64,000 nt of DNA from Wenyingzhuangia aestuarii (lineage in GTDB: Bacteria; Bacteroidota; Bacteroidia; Flavobacteriales; Flavobacteriaceae), in the NCBI RefSeq assembly GCF_011927765.1, contig NZ_JAATJG010000002.1, positions 278,127 through 342,126 on the forward strand. Reading direction: 5' to 3'. The notes beneath the pieces are model-generated. The model searched no databases. It saw nothing but the letters and a program-made list of their open reading frames with translations, and was not told the origin of the DNA. This document shows, piece by piece, positions 52,249 through 60,190 of this stretch. Position 1 is the first letter of the stretch; each line of letters begins with the position of its first letter. Made by a program: the position numbers and the translations under genes.

Positions 52249-52911
52249 TTATAATTGATGGATGGCTGCTCTAATTTGAACAGTAACCATATCTATTAGT
52301 TGTTTGTTTTCTTTGGGTTTAAAAATGGACAATTCCGTACAAGCTAGCAATACAGGATTTGTAGCACTGTATTTCTGAATTATTTGATGATAGTTGTAAA
52401 TACTCTCAGCCGTTTCTTTTTGGGCATAGACTTGTTGTCTAAAAGCATCAATTTGTTGTCTGTCTGTTGCTGTGGGAATTGTTACTTCAATAGCATTCTC
52501 TTTAAATATAGAACGAATATAAGTGGAGTTCATGGTGTGTTCCGACCCTAGTAATACCACTTTAGAAATAGTGTTTGCTTTTAGTTTTTCTACGGTTAAA
52601 TACACAGGATGTAATACTTTTTTGGAAAGCTCTAGCTGATCTATACTTTCGTGTAAAGTGATATTTGGAATGACTAAATGTGTACTTCCTAAGTTTTCTA
52701 ATTGTAGAATTTCTTGTTGAACAAGGGTGTTGAGCTCCTTAGAAATAGTTGGCAAACGAGAGTTGATTGCATGAAAATTGCTGTTCCACAAAACAAAAGG
52801 ACAGGTGCTATACCCTCCATGTTTTTTATGATACATACGATTCAGCTCACTTATGTAAAACGTAGTGGTCTGACTTCCCAATCCTAAAATACCCAACCTT
52901 ATGCTGTTCAT
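52249..52911 (-). CDS. Asp/Glu racemase-fold protein lacking the first catalytic Cys
   Basis: 220 aa with the two-domain fold of aspartate/glutamate racemases (LGILGLGSQTTTFYISELN, THLVIPNITLHES, VVLLGSEHTMNSTYI, VLLACTELSIF). Active racemases have a Cys in each domain. Here the second is kept (ACTELS), but the first site reads IPNITLHE where IPCNTAH is usual. It may therefore use a different chemistry, for example lyase-type or one-base catalysis. It lies 2 bases after egtD, so a part in ergothioneine or histidine-derived thiol metabolism is possible. Confidence 0.8.
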   Translation of the reverse strand: MNSIRLGILGLGSQTTTFYISELNRMYHKKHGGYSTCPFVLWNSNFHAINSRLPTISKELNTLVQQEILQLENLGSTHLVIPNITLHESIDQLELSKKVLHPVYLTVEKLKANTISKVVLLGSEHTMNSTYIRSIFKENAIEVTIPTATDRQQIDAFRQQVYAQKETAESIYNYHQIIQKYSATNPVLLACTELSIFKPKENKQLIDMVTVQIRAAIHQL

Positions 52912-52913
52912 GT

Positions 52914-53861
52914 TTAGTTTCTTTTAAGAATGTAATCTGCAAAATAGCCTTTGCTATCTAAGATTTTAGTTTCTAAAGTAAAATCAGTGTTTTGTATGAT
53001 TTTTTGAAGCAAATCATCATTGTATTTTCTAGAAATTTCTGTGTGAATTTTTTCTCCTTCGGTAAAATGATAGCTTTTTCCTAGTGCTTTAATTTCTACG
53101 GTTTGATGAGTAGTACTTACAATAAAACTTTTTGCAATTCCTTCGCTTTCATCGTATTCAGGTTGATGTTTGAACTGTTCCTGATTAAAATTCCCACCCA
53201 ATTCGTGATTGATTCTGTCTAATAAATTCAAATTAAACTTGGCGGTAATTTCTTTGCTATCGTTATAGGCGGGCAATACAATATCATTGGCTTTGATCAA
53301 ATCTACCCCTAATAATAACTTGTCTCCGGCTTGTAGATTAGCTCCTAAATTATAAATAAATTCAGCCGCCAAATCATCGGTCATGTTACCAATGTTAGAA
53401 CCTAAAAATAAAACTACTTTGGGCTTTTTGCTCTTTTTTAAAGAAGCCAATACTTCAAAGTAATCTCCTTGTTGGGTTTGTACCGATACTTTTGGTAATT
53501 CTTTGCAAAGGTCTTTTTCTAATAAGTCCAAAGCATTGGCAGAAATATCAATAGGTAAGTAATCAAAAGCATAGTTTTGATTGGCTAAAGAGGCCAATAA
53601 TTTTTTAGTTTTGGTCCCATCACCGGCTCCTAATTCTATCAACTCAAAATAAGTTTCTGGCTGTATGTCCAAGCCATCAATTAGTTCCTGTGTTTTATTC
53701 TCAAAAATATCTAGTTCACAACGCGTTAAATAATATTCAGGAAGTTTCATAATTTCTACAAAAAGAGCATCCCCTTTTTTGTTGTAAAAATATTTAGAAG
53801 GCAAGGTTTTAGTGCTTGCCTTTAAACCCTGATCTACGTCTTTTTTAAAGGTTTCTATCAT
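52914..53861 (-). CDS. egtD: L-histidine N-alpha-methyltransferase EgtD
   Basis: SAM enzyme making hercynine (trimethylhistidine), the first step of ergothioneine synthesis. 315 aa with LPSKYFYNKKGDALF, PEYYLTRCELDI, SAM motif LIELGAGDGTKTKKLL, YLPIDISANAL and FLGSNIGNM. The segment near FNLNLLDRINHELGGNF (substrate pocket) and the C-terminal GEKIHTEISRKYN are family features. It begins 1 base after egtB, in one operon. Confidence 0.93.
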   Translation of the reverse strand: MIETFKKDVDQGLKASTKTLPSKYFYNKKGDALFVEIMKLPEYYLTRCELDIFENKTQELIDGLDIQPETYFELIELGAGDGTKTKKLLASLANQNYAFDYLPIDISANALDLLEKDLCKELPKVSVQTQQGDYFEVLASLKKSKKPKVVLFLGSNIGNMTDDLAAEFIYNLGANLQAGDKLLLGVDLIKANDIVLPAYNDSKEITAKFNLNLLDRINHELGGNFNQEQFKHQPEYDESEGIAKSFIVSTTHQTVEIKALGKSYHFTEGEKIHTEISRKYNDDLLQKIIQNTDFTLETKILDSKGYFADYILKRN

Positions 53862-53862
53862 C

Positions 53863-55011
53863 TTATTTTGCTAATCTAATTCCGGTAAACTGCCAGCGTT
53901 CCGAAGGGTGAAAAAAATTACGATAAGTACTACGACTATGGTTGGGTGATGTGGCTACAGAAGCTCCTCTTAACACCATTTTGTTACTCATAAATTTGCC
54001 GTTGTATTCCCCAACAGCTCCGTTTTCTTTAACAAAATTGGGGTAAGGTAAATAGGCACTGTTGGTCCATTCCCAACGTTGTCCCCAGTTTAATTGTTGT
54101 GCAGCTATTTCCCATTCAAACTCTGTAGGCAAACGCATGCCTTTCCATTCGGCATACGCACAAGCTTCGTAATAATTTACGTGACTTAAAATGGCTGTTT
54201 TGTCTACTTTTTGTAATCCAGCAAGCGTGTACATATGCCATTCTCCATCAATCTGATGCCAATACATAGGAGCTTTGCTTTCTAGTTTTTTTGCCCAAGA
54301 CCATCCCTCATCTAACCAAAGATTAAAATCGGTATAACCACCAGCCTCCATAAAAGCGATATAATCACCATTGGTTACTAAGTAGTTCTGAATTTCAAAA
54401 TTTTCTATATATACTTGATGTACACCTAGTTCGTTGTCATAACAAAAGTCCTTATTCTGATGACCTATTTTGTAAACTCCCGCATTAATTTGTACACTTT
54501 CTGTACTCGTGTTTTTATCGGCTGTTAAATTGTAATCTGCATTGTAAACAGGAAACAAAGGGTTGTGCCCTAACATGTATTTTACATCGGTAATTAACAA
54601 TTCCTGATGTTGTTGTTCGTGATTGAGTCCTAATACAATTAAATCTACTATTTTTTTAGGAGGATTTGTTTGTATGTACGCTTGCATTTGGGCATCTACA
54701 TAGGCTCTATAAGCATAAATCTCATCGGTACTGGGGCGAGACATGTTTCCTCTGTTGGCTTGTAAAATTCTACTCCCTACGTTGTTGTAATAACTGTTGA
54801 ATAAAAAATTAAAATTCTTATCAAATTCGGTGTAGTTGTCTACTTGATCTTTTAAAATAAAGGTTTCAAAAAACCAAGTGGTATGTGCCAAGTGCCATTT
54901 GGCAGGGCTTGCAAACTTTACTACTTGTATAGAAAAATCTTCAGGCTGTAGATAACGGCAAAAATCCAGTGTTTGCTGTCTAATAGTTGTATAGGATTCA
55001 CTTAAATTCAT
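53863..55011 (-). CDS. egtB: Ergothioneine sulfoxide synthase EgtB
   Basis: Non-heme iron enzyme joining hercynine to a thiol as sulfoxide. 382 aa. N-terminal DinB_2 domain with KWHLAHTTWFFE (His43 of the iron site) and HEQQHQE at 131-137 (HX3HXE, the other iron ligands). C-terminal formylglycine-generating-type domain has GVHQVYIENFEIQNYLVTNGDYIAFM, RLPTEFEWE, WGQRWEWTNSAY, RGASVATSPNHSRSTYRNFF and a final RLAK. Shorter than actinobacterial EgtB. Neither egtA nor egtC is nearby, suggesting cysteine as the direct thiol donor. Confidence 0.92.
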   Translation of the reverse strand: MNLSESYTTIRQQTLDFCRYLQPEDFSIQVVKFASPAKWHLAHTTWFFETFILKDQVDNYTEFDKNFNFLFNSYYNNVGSRILQANRGNMSRPSTDEIYAYRAYVDAQMQAYIQTNPPKKIVDLIVLGLNHEQQHQELLITDVKYMLGHNPLFPVYNADYNLTADKNTSTESVQINAGVYKIGHQNKDFCYDNELGVHQVYIENFEIQNYLVTNGDYIAFMEAGGYTDFNLWLDEGWSWAKKLESKAPMYWHQIDGEWHMYTLAGLQKVDKTAILSHVNYYEACAYAEWKGMRLPTEFEWEIAAQQLNWGQRWEWTNSAYLPYPNFVKENGAVGEYNGKFMSNKMVLRGASVATSPNHSRSTYRNFFHPSERWQFTGIRLAK

Positions 55012-55074
55012 TGGGGATTAAATTTTTTGGGTGATGGCTATTTTCATTTATTCCAATCCTTTTTTGTCTGGATT

Positions 55075-55776
55075 TCAAAAAGGTTTGGTTTTAATTTGTT
55101 GGGTATTCCAATTTAATTCTTTTCTAAAATACTGATTTAAGGCTATACATACTCTACTATCTCCAGCAATATAAACCATTTTAGTGCCTTTCATTTTTGG
55201 CGTTATTTCTTTGACCAAACGTAAAATTTCTGTGATGGCATTGGGGTCTAATTCATAAAAGTTAAAGGGACTAGTACCCTCAATATCATTAAAAAAACGA
55301 TTCGTATTTGAGCTGTAAATAAGGCTTTCTACTTGTTTGTTGTTAGGCAAGGATCTGTGAATTACATACAAGTGTGATAGGGCAGATAGATCACCTATCA
55401 TTAAATAACTATCAGCAGTTTTATCAAGCACAAAAGTTCCTTTTTTCCACTTAAAATAAACCACATCATTTACCAAACAATTGGCCACCCATTGGGCTCC
55501 AATTCCATGGCTTTCGGTAGCAATGGCTAGGTCTAGTGTTCCTTCCGTTTTATTGATGTTCCACACGCTGTAACTTCTAACTTTGTCTTTAAAAGCAAGT
55601 TCATCATTTCCAATTCCTATACCTAAGCGTAAAAAATAACCAGGTAGAAATTCAGCTGTTTTGATACTTTCACTTTTTAGCTGTAAGTGATATACGGAGT
55701 CTGATAGTTGTGTTTTTTTAGAAATAATTGCTTGTTGCAACACTACTTTTTTTAAAAAGTTTTCTAGTATGCTCAT
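55075..55776 (-). CDS. FAD-binding siderophore-interacting (SIP) reductase, with in-frame TGA near its end
   Basis: 234-aa flavin reductase of the SIP/FAD_binding_9 type. RSYSVWN is the FAD-binding RxYT-like motif. GDLSALSHLYVIHRSLP is the GDETALPA-like nucleotide region, and VYIAGDSRVCIAL and LNWNTQQIKTKPF follow. The frame stops at TGA (55075-55077) but continues in frame as NPDKKGLE before TAA (55048-55050). This matches the usual family ending, in which a Trp stands at the TGA position. So the protein is probably truncated by 9 residues through a Trp-to-stop change. The membrane protein gene lies 5 bases upstream. Confidence 0.8.
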   Translation of the reverse strand: MSILENFLKKVVLQQAIISKKTQLSDSVYHLQLKSESIKTAEFLPGYFLRLGIGIGNDELAFKDKVRSYSVWNINKTEGTLDLAIATESHGIGAQWVANCLVNDVVYFKWKKGTFVLDKTADSYLMIGDLSALSHLYVIHRSLPNNKQVESLIYSSNTNRFFNDIEGTSPFNFYELDPNAITEILRLVKEITPKMKGTKMVYIAGDSRVCIALNQYFRKELNWNTQQIKTKPF

Positions 55777-55781
55777 AGGAT

Positions 55782-56411
55782 TTAAGACTTAATTGTTTTT
55801 CTTTTTTTTCTACGTTGGATAAAATATTTTTTTACAAAAGGTATTCTTAGCATCATTCCTAAACCTACAACAATGGCATAAATTAACCATGTTTTGTCTA
55901 AAAGTACAATATGTAAAAGACTTAAAAGAATAATTGGATAGACGAAACTTTGTAATTTTTTCCAATTACTTTTTAAAAATCTCATAGATCCTTTGTTAGA
56001 GGTAAAAAACAAAGGGATAAGGAATATAATAGCTATAAAGCCTGCTATATAATTTACTTGTGTAAAAGTTTCTAAAAAACCTTCTGCCAATATAAAAATG
56101 ATAAAATGTATAAAGCTCCACACAGCAGTAGCAATTCCCATGGCTTGTCTTACATACAGATTGTGAACTCCAAATAAAATAAAAAAGGGAGTACAGGTTA
56201 GTACGGCTGTCATCCAACGAATGGCAAATTCTCCAGATACATGATACAACATTTCTAAGGTTGTTTTTCCTTCGGCACCAGCACCTTCTATAAGATTCAG
56301 AGAGAATCCGTTAGAAAAGTTAATGTCTACCATTTTAAAAATGACCAACAGGGGTAGAGAAGCCAATAAGGATACTAAAATCCACCCATAATTTTTTTTG
56401 ATAAATTGCAT
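55782..56411 (-). CDS. MsrQ/ferric-reductase-like heme membrane protein
   Basis: 209 aa with six membrane helices. Histidine-containing helices (MLYHVSGEFAIRWMTAVLTCTPFF, VWSFIHFIIF, KLQSFVYPIILLSLLHIVLL) fit the MsrQ-type b-heme fold. The conserved layout WMTAVLTCTP...RQAMGIA...FTSNKGSMRFLKSNWKKLQ supports this. It probably passes electrons across the inner membrane, with the adjacent SIP reductase as the electron donor. An msrP gene is not in the window. First gene of the egt operon. Confidence 0.78.
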   Translation of the reverse strand: MQFIKKNYGWILVSLLASLPLLVIFKMVDINFSNGFSLNLIEGAGAEGKTTLEMLYHVSGEFAIRWMTAVLTCTPFFILFGVHNLYVRQAMGIATAVWSFIHFIIFILAEGFLETFTQVNYIAGFIAIIFLIPLFFTSNKGSMRFLKSNWKKLQSFVYPIILLSLLHIVLLDKTWLIYAIVVGLGMMLRIPFVKKYFIQRRKKRKTIKS

Positions 56412-56425
56412 CGTTGTTTTTAAAA

Positions 56426-56624
56426 TTAGTGTGTTGCTTTTAAGTCGGCCAATTCTTTTTCTAAAGCTTCAGATTTGGCTTTAAATTTTTCCATAGCTTT
56501 TTTATGCTGAACTTTTTTTTTTAAAAGCTTCTTCATCTTGTACGGCTTGGTAGGTGGTGACTCCGTTTTTTTCTTTAATTTTTGATTTACTGCCACAAGT
56601 AGGGCATAAGGCTACATCACTCAT
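56426..56624 (-). pseudogene. Small zinc-ribbon/coiled-coil gene broken by a run of ten A
   Basis: The frame starts MSDVALCPTCGSKSKIKEKN (one CxxC), runs through about 36 codons, then meets AAAAAAAAAA (56513-56522) and shifts into a quick stop. Removing one A gives a coherent protein of about 65 aa continuing KKAMEKFKAKSEALEKELADLKATH, a short coiled coil. The two halves read through the same region with no other stop. It may be a true frameshift, a sequencing error, or a site of polymerase slippage that restores the frame. An AraC-type operator-like motif lies 45 bases upstream. Confidence 0.6.
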
Positions 56625-56668
56625 AATAAATATTTTTTAACAAAGATGGTATGAAATAGAAAAGGGGT

Positions 56669-56706
56669 AAAGGTGAATCTTAAGCTAATTATGGTAAATG
56701 TGAGAT
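56669..56706 (-). promoter_or_regulatory. AraC-locus operator motif, copy 1
   Basis: Plus-strand AAAGGTGAATCTTA, 8-10 variable bases, then ATGGTAAATGTGAGAT. Nearly identical over 38 bases to the copy at 59073-59110. On the minus strand it lies 45 bases before the start of the zinc-ribbon gene. Confidence 0.6.
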
Positions 56707-56726
56707 GTATTAAGATTCAGTAAACA

Positions 56727-57353
56727 CTAAGCCATGGTAATTTGTGCGGCTTTTCCGTTGTGTTGGGGGGTTATTTTGTATTTAGAATTTTGAGCTATAG
56801 TTGCTAAAAATTTCTGAGTTTCTAGCATGTTTGCATTGTCTACGTAGATCATTGTTTTTTTGTGATAGTTGGGTTCTAATAATTGAAATAGAGGCAGGTA
56901 TAAATCTTTCCATCCATCTAATAACAATAAATCTATAGGTTTTTGATAGTCTTTTAGAGTTTGTAAAGCATTTCCTATTCTTACTTCAATCAGCTTGTGC
57001 ACTCCTGCTCTTTTAAAGTTTTCAATTGCTTTTTGCCCCTTAGAGGGAATTAGCTCTGTGGTAATAATTTGACCTTTAGTTTCTAACGTTCCTTGTGCTA
57101 AGAATAGGGTAGAAATACCAAAAGAGGTTCCAAATTCAACAATGTTTTTTAGCCTGTATGTCTTTATGTATTGTTGTAAATATTCCCCTTGTTTTTTTGA
57201 AATAGAAAGATAAACGTCCTTTAAGTCTGATGGCTGAATTTTCTTAAGAGTCTTTTGAGCTATTTTTTTTAGAATTTTAAATTGATCTTTTTTAGCCTCA
57301 TGATACAATTCATTTAAGGTGTTGTTGATTTGGTTTTCTAATGTAAGTTCCAT
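56727..57353 (-). CDS. SAM-dependent O-methyltransferase-like protein
   Basis: About 208 aa from MELTLENQINNTL; a Met 12 codons earlier exists but is less likely. Class I fold similar to CmcI/catechol-type methyltransferases: KNIVEFGTSFGISTLFLAQG (SAM motif I), IITTELIPSKGQKAIENFKRAG, RIGNALQTL, DLLLLDGWKDLYLPLFQLLEP (metal-site-like Asp) and TMIYVDNANML. Possibly methylates a catechol or other small phenolic. It lies between the zinc-ribbon gene and the MBL gene in the AraC locus. Confidence 0.85.
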   Translation of the reverse strand: MELTLENQINNTLNELYHEAKKDQFKILKKIAQKTLKKIQPSDLKDVYLSISKKQGEYLQQYIKTYRLKNIVEFGTSFGISTLFLAQGTLETKGQIITTELIPSKGQKAIENFKRAGVHKLIEVRIGNALQTLKDYQKPIDLLLLDGWKDLYLPLFQLLEPNYHKKTMIYVDNANMLETQKFLATIAQNSKYKITPQHNGKAAQITMA

Positions 57354-57430
57354 ACTATTTTTGTAAAAACTGTAGGAACAGGAATACATGCTACCTATTC
57401 CTACAGCTATCTATTAGAGTTAAATGTTAA

Positions 57431-58387
57431 TTAGAACCAATCTGCACCTGTATCTCCAGGGAAAAAGGCATTTGGAAGTGATAATGAAAGTCCTCCTTCT
57501 TTATAACTAGGATATAACAATTCAAGTTCATCGATTACTTCTTGATTGGTAGTAGCTGTACCACCAGCAGTAAGTGTTTGGGTTCCTTTAATTAAACCTT
57601 TTGCTGTTTGTAAATAGTTAATGTTTTCATCAATAGCAGTTCCTACATCAGCACGAGAACCATTGTGTCCTACAAATAAGTGATTGTAATTTGAAAAGTT
57701 GGTTTTTAAGGTTGTTAAACCTGCAATCCAATTGTCTATTTCGTCTACAGAATCTTTTGGAGTATACTCTCTAATGTATGGGTGCGTTAAATTGTACACA
57801 AGGTCACCAGAAAATAAAGCTAGATGTTCTTCATTGTAAATAAACCCATTTTCACCAGTTTCTGCATTGGATACTTTGTCAAAAGCAAAGGTTAAGTCTC
57901 CAATTTTTTGAGTTCCACTTACTGAGATTACAGATTTACTGTATAAGCTTGTAAAATCGTCCGTATTGTTTAATTGATCGGCAACAACGCTTTCTGCATA
58001 AAAATCTAAATCGGTAAAACTACTTGCACCACCATAGTGATCTCCATGGTTGTGTGTAATAATTACAGTTCCAGGTTTGTTAATGGCATCAAAATAGGTT
58101 TTTAACTCTGCAGCAAAAGCGGGAGCAGGACCTAAGTCTATTAAAACAATATTGTTTTCTGTTTCAACAAGTGTAACGGTGTAAGGTTCTGTACTAAAGT
58201 TAATAGTGTGATATCTCACCGTGTTTTCGGTAATTACATCTACCGTACCTGTGGTAATAATAGAGCTAGCTGGAGCCGTTCCAAAATCGATAATTACTTG
58301 TGCATTGTCATCATCATCATTACTACAAGAAAAGATTGTGATGGTGAATAGAAGTAATGCTAAAAATTTTAATTTAAAAGGTTTCAT
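57431..58387 (-). CDS. Metallo-beta-lactamase-fold lipoprotein
   Basis: 318 aa. A lipoprotein signal (LLLFTITIFSCSNDDDD) precedes an MBL-fold hydrolase. VETENNIVLIDLGPAP, TVIITHNHGDHYGGASSF (HxHxDH, about residue 112) and HLALFSGDLVYNLTHPYI (metal Asp) are present, as is the late NHLFVGHNGSR His. It is anchored facing the periplasm. An operator-like motif 61 bases upstream matches motifs before the neighbouring MoaF-like and zinc-ribbon genes, suggesting common AraC control. The substrate is unknown. Confidence 0.88.
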   Translation of the reverse strand: MKPFKLKFLALLLFTITIFSCSNDDDDNAQVIIDFGTAPASSIITTGTVDVITENTVRYHTINFSTEPYTVTLVETENNIVLIDLGPAPAFAAELKTYFDAINKPGTVIITHNHGDHYGGASSFTDLDFYAESVVADQLNNTDDFTSLYSKSVISVSGTQKIGDLTFAFDKVSNAETGENGFIYNEEHLALFSGDLVYNLTHPYIREYTPKDSVDEIDNWIAGLTTLKTNFSNYNHLFVGHNGSRADVGTAIDENINYLQTAKGLIKGTQTLTAGGTATTNQEVIDELELLYPSYKEGGLSLSLPNAFFPGDTGADWF

Positions 58388-58447
58388 TTATAAATGTGTT
58401 TTGATTAGAGTACAAAATTGATGAAACATTAAACAGTAGAAGTGATC

Positions 58448-58478
58448 AAAGTTGATCTAAAAATGGTGAATGTGAGAC
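58448..58478 (-). promoter_or_regulatory. AraC-locus operator motif, copy 2 (shorter)
   Basis: Plus-strand AAAGTTGATCT, four A, then ATGGTGAATGTGAGAC, about 7 bases shorter in the middle than the other two copies. On the minus strand it precedes the MBL lipoprotein start by 61 bases. Confidence 0.5.
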
Positions 58479-58506
58479 TTTTTTTGAGTTTGCTAAATTA
58501 GGATAT

Positions 58507-58555
58507 AAAGATTCAATCTGATAGTGATTGTATATCACTATCAGATTGAATCTTT
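58507..58555 (-). terminator. Long perfect hairpin after the MoaF-like gene
   Basis: A 22-bp perfect stem (AAAGATTCAATCTGATAGTGAT and its complement) with the 5-base loop TGTAT. It is far longer than the other terminators in the window. On the minus strand the tail is TTTATATCC, a weak T-run. It could also stabilise the RNA end or block RNase. Confidence 0.65.
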
Positions 58556-58576
58556 ATTGTTTTTAAGAAAGTTTAG

Positions 58577-59020
58577 TTATTTAGCTTTTTTTAAATGATC
58601 AATAATTCCACTTCTAAATACAGTTTTTAAAGTTCTTTTAGGATTGTTTTCATAGCCTACAATAATAGAACTATGTACAACCATAGTGTTAAAGTCAAAA
58701 ACAATGGTTAGGTAATCTTTTAAACCAACTTCATGCCAATTAACTAAATATAAATTATCGCCAATTTTACGAGAACGGTAAGGAATGTCTTTGTTTCCGT
58801 TTCCTTTAGCAGGTCCTGCTACCCATTCATATTGTGCTTGTCCCTTATCAAATTCCATATGTATGGCTGTTCCATTCTGGTATTGAAAGTTTAACGAATA
58901 TCCGTCTAAGAAATGCTCCGCTTGTTCAAATTCAAATTTATTTTCTTTAGAGGTCTTACTTTGTGCAAAACTAATAACACATACAAATAACAAAAGGGTG
59001 GTGACTAATTTTGATTTCAT
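58577..59020 (-). CDS. MoaF-like domain protein, exported
   Basis: About 147 aa from MKSKLVTTLLLFVCVISFAQ (signal peptide). The beta-barrel, lipocalin-like body has FLDGYSLNFQYQNGTAIHMEF, AQYEWVAGPAKGNG, YRSRKIGDNLYLVNWHEVGLKDYLTIVFDFNTMVVHSSIIVGYEN, which fits the MoaF C-terminal-like fold of short barrel proteins. It probably binds a small aromatic or other ligand outside the cell membrane. An operator-like motif lies 53 bases upstream, directly after the AraC gene. It is followed by a very long hairpin. Confidence 0.75.
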   Translation of the reverse strand: MKSKLVTTLLLFVCVISFAQSKTSKENKFEFEQAEHFLDGYSLNFQYQNGTAIHMEFDKGQAQYEWVAGPAKGNGNKDIPYRSRKIGDNLYLVNWHEVGLKDYLTIVFDFNTMVVHSSIIVGYENNPKRTLKTVFRSGIIDHLKKAK

Positions 59021-59072
59021 TTTTATAGGTTTTAAATGTTGAAACAAAATTGGGAATATATAGAAGAATTGG

Positions 59073-59110
59073 AAAGGTGAATCTTAGGTTAATAATGGTA
59101 AATATGAGAC
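59073..59110 (-). promoter_or_regulatory. AraC-locus operator motif, copy 3
   Basis: Plus-strand AAAGGTGAATCTTA, middle GGTTAATA, then ATGGTAAATATGAGAC. It lies 10 bases after the AraC stop codon and 53 bases before the MoaF-like start on the minus strand. Confidence 0.6.
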
Positions 59111-59119
59111 AGGTGGTTT

Positions 59120-59983
59120 TTACAAGTCTGTTTTAAACTGTTTAGGGGTTCTGCGGGTGTGTTTTTTAAAAAACTTGGTAAAATTAGTGACTTCATCAAA
59201 ACCAAGGGTATAAGCAACTTCTTTTAAGCTTTTTTCGGTACTTACCATAGCACGTTTGGCTTCTAGAATAACATATTCATCTATAAAAGACTTAGCCGTA
59301 TTTAGGGTAAAGTGTTTGACTACTTGGTTTAAAAGTTTGGTTGTAATCAACAGCATGTTGGCATAATCTTTAACATTTCTAGTCGTGGTGTATTTAGATT
59401 CTACTAAATTTTTAAATTGTATAAAGAGATGGTATTGTTTTGCATTGTTGCTTTGTAATTTATTATGGTGTGATTTGCGTTCTAATTTTAAAAAATACAA
59501 ATCTAACAAGGCTGCAATAATGTTTTTTTGTGCATAGGTGTTTTCTACCTTAAACTTCTCTAAAAGATGATGAAGAAAAGTTTGATTTAAGGCTTTGTCG
59601 TTAGCAATAGGTGGGGTAATGTGGTAATTGTATAAATGGGAAATAATATTGATAGATGATTTTGAAAAATAGTTTAACACAAAATCCTCGGTAAATAAAA
59701 TTAAGAATCCTTGGTAAGTAGCATTTTTTTGAAAAGCATGTACTTGACCTTTGGCAATTTTTAAAACAGAACCAGTTTCTAGTTTGTATTCTTTTAAATC
59801 TACTTGATGAGTTCCTGTTCCTTGTGTAACAATAAGCAAAGCAAAAAATGTAACTCTGTGGGGTTGCGTGGGGTTGTGATCTGAAATACTAGGAATTCTA
59901 GCAAACAAGTTAGATACATTTAAGAATTCAAAATCCTTTGTATTGTCTGTACTTTGAAACGATATGTTAGGAATGTTTTTCAA
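59120..59983 (-). CDS. AraC-family transcription regulator
   Basis: 287 aa. An N-terminal cupin-type sensor domain (FFALLIVTQGTGTHQVDLKEYKLETGSVLKIAKGQVHAFQ) precedes two helix-turn-helix motifs at about 195-285. The second, VAYTLGFDEVTNFTKFFKKHTRRTPKQFK, carries the AraC signature. It is probably the local activator of the MoaF-like, MBL and zinc-ribbon genes, each of which has the same motif upstream. The inducer is unknown; the presence of a methyltransferase and MoaF-like protein might point to an aromatic compound. Confidence 0.92.
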   Translation of the reverse strand: MKNIPNISFQSTDNTKDFEFLNVSNLFARIPSISDHNPTQPHRVTFFALLIVTQGTGTHQVDLKEYKLETGSVLKIAKGQVHAFQKNATYQGFLILFTEDFVLNYFSKSSINIISHLYNYHITPPIANDKALNQTFLHHLLEKFKVENTYAQKNIIAALLDLYFLKLERKSHHNKLQSNNAKQYHLFIQFKNLVESKYTTTRNVKDYANMLLITTKLLNQVVKHFTLNTAKSFIDEYVILEAKRAMVSTEKSLKEVAYTLGFDEVTNFTKFFKKHTRRTPKQFKTDL

Positions 59984-60132
59984 TAAAGTATTTTTTAGTT
60001 TGTACTTAAATAATTATGAAATCTATAGCAATTGCTAAACTACCGTTTTTTAGAATAAGTATAAACTAATTATTTGTCATTTTGTTTTTGATAAACACTA
60101 AGATCAATGGAATACCTAAAGTTTTAGAACAT

Positions 60133-60163
60133 AAAAAAAGTCCGATTTTTAAAATCGGACTTT
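60133..60163 (-). terminator. Terminator of the BspA-like gene
   Basis: AAAGTCCGATTTT / AAAATCGGACTTT with a minimal loop; on the minus strand it ends in seven T. Confidence 0.88.
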
Positions 60164-60190
60164 ATGAATAGGGGGTTTTTTCTAAAGATG

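Noticed and set aside
53863..55011. Ovothiol synthase OvoA instead of EgtB
   Set aside because: The protein lacks the C-terminal methyltransferase domain of OvoA and lies directly before egtD, so EgtB is the better call.
55048..55077. Selenocysteine at the TGA of the SIP gene
   Set aside because: The expected residue is Trp, not Cys or Sec, and no SECIS-like hairpin follows.
58507..58555. Second sRNA or riboswitch
   Set aside because: A simple long stem right after a stop codon, best explained as a terminator or RNA-stabilising hairpin.
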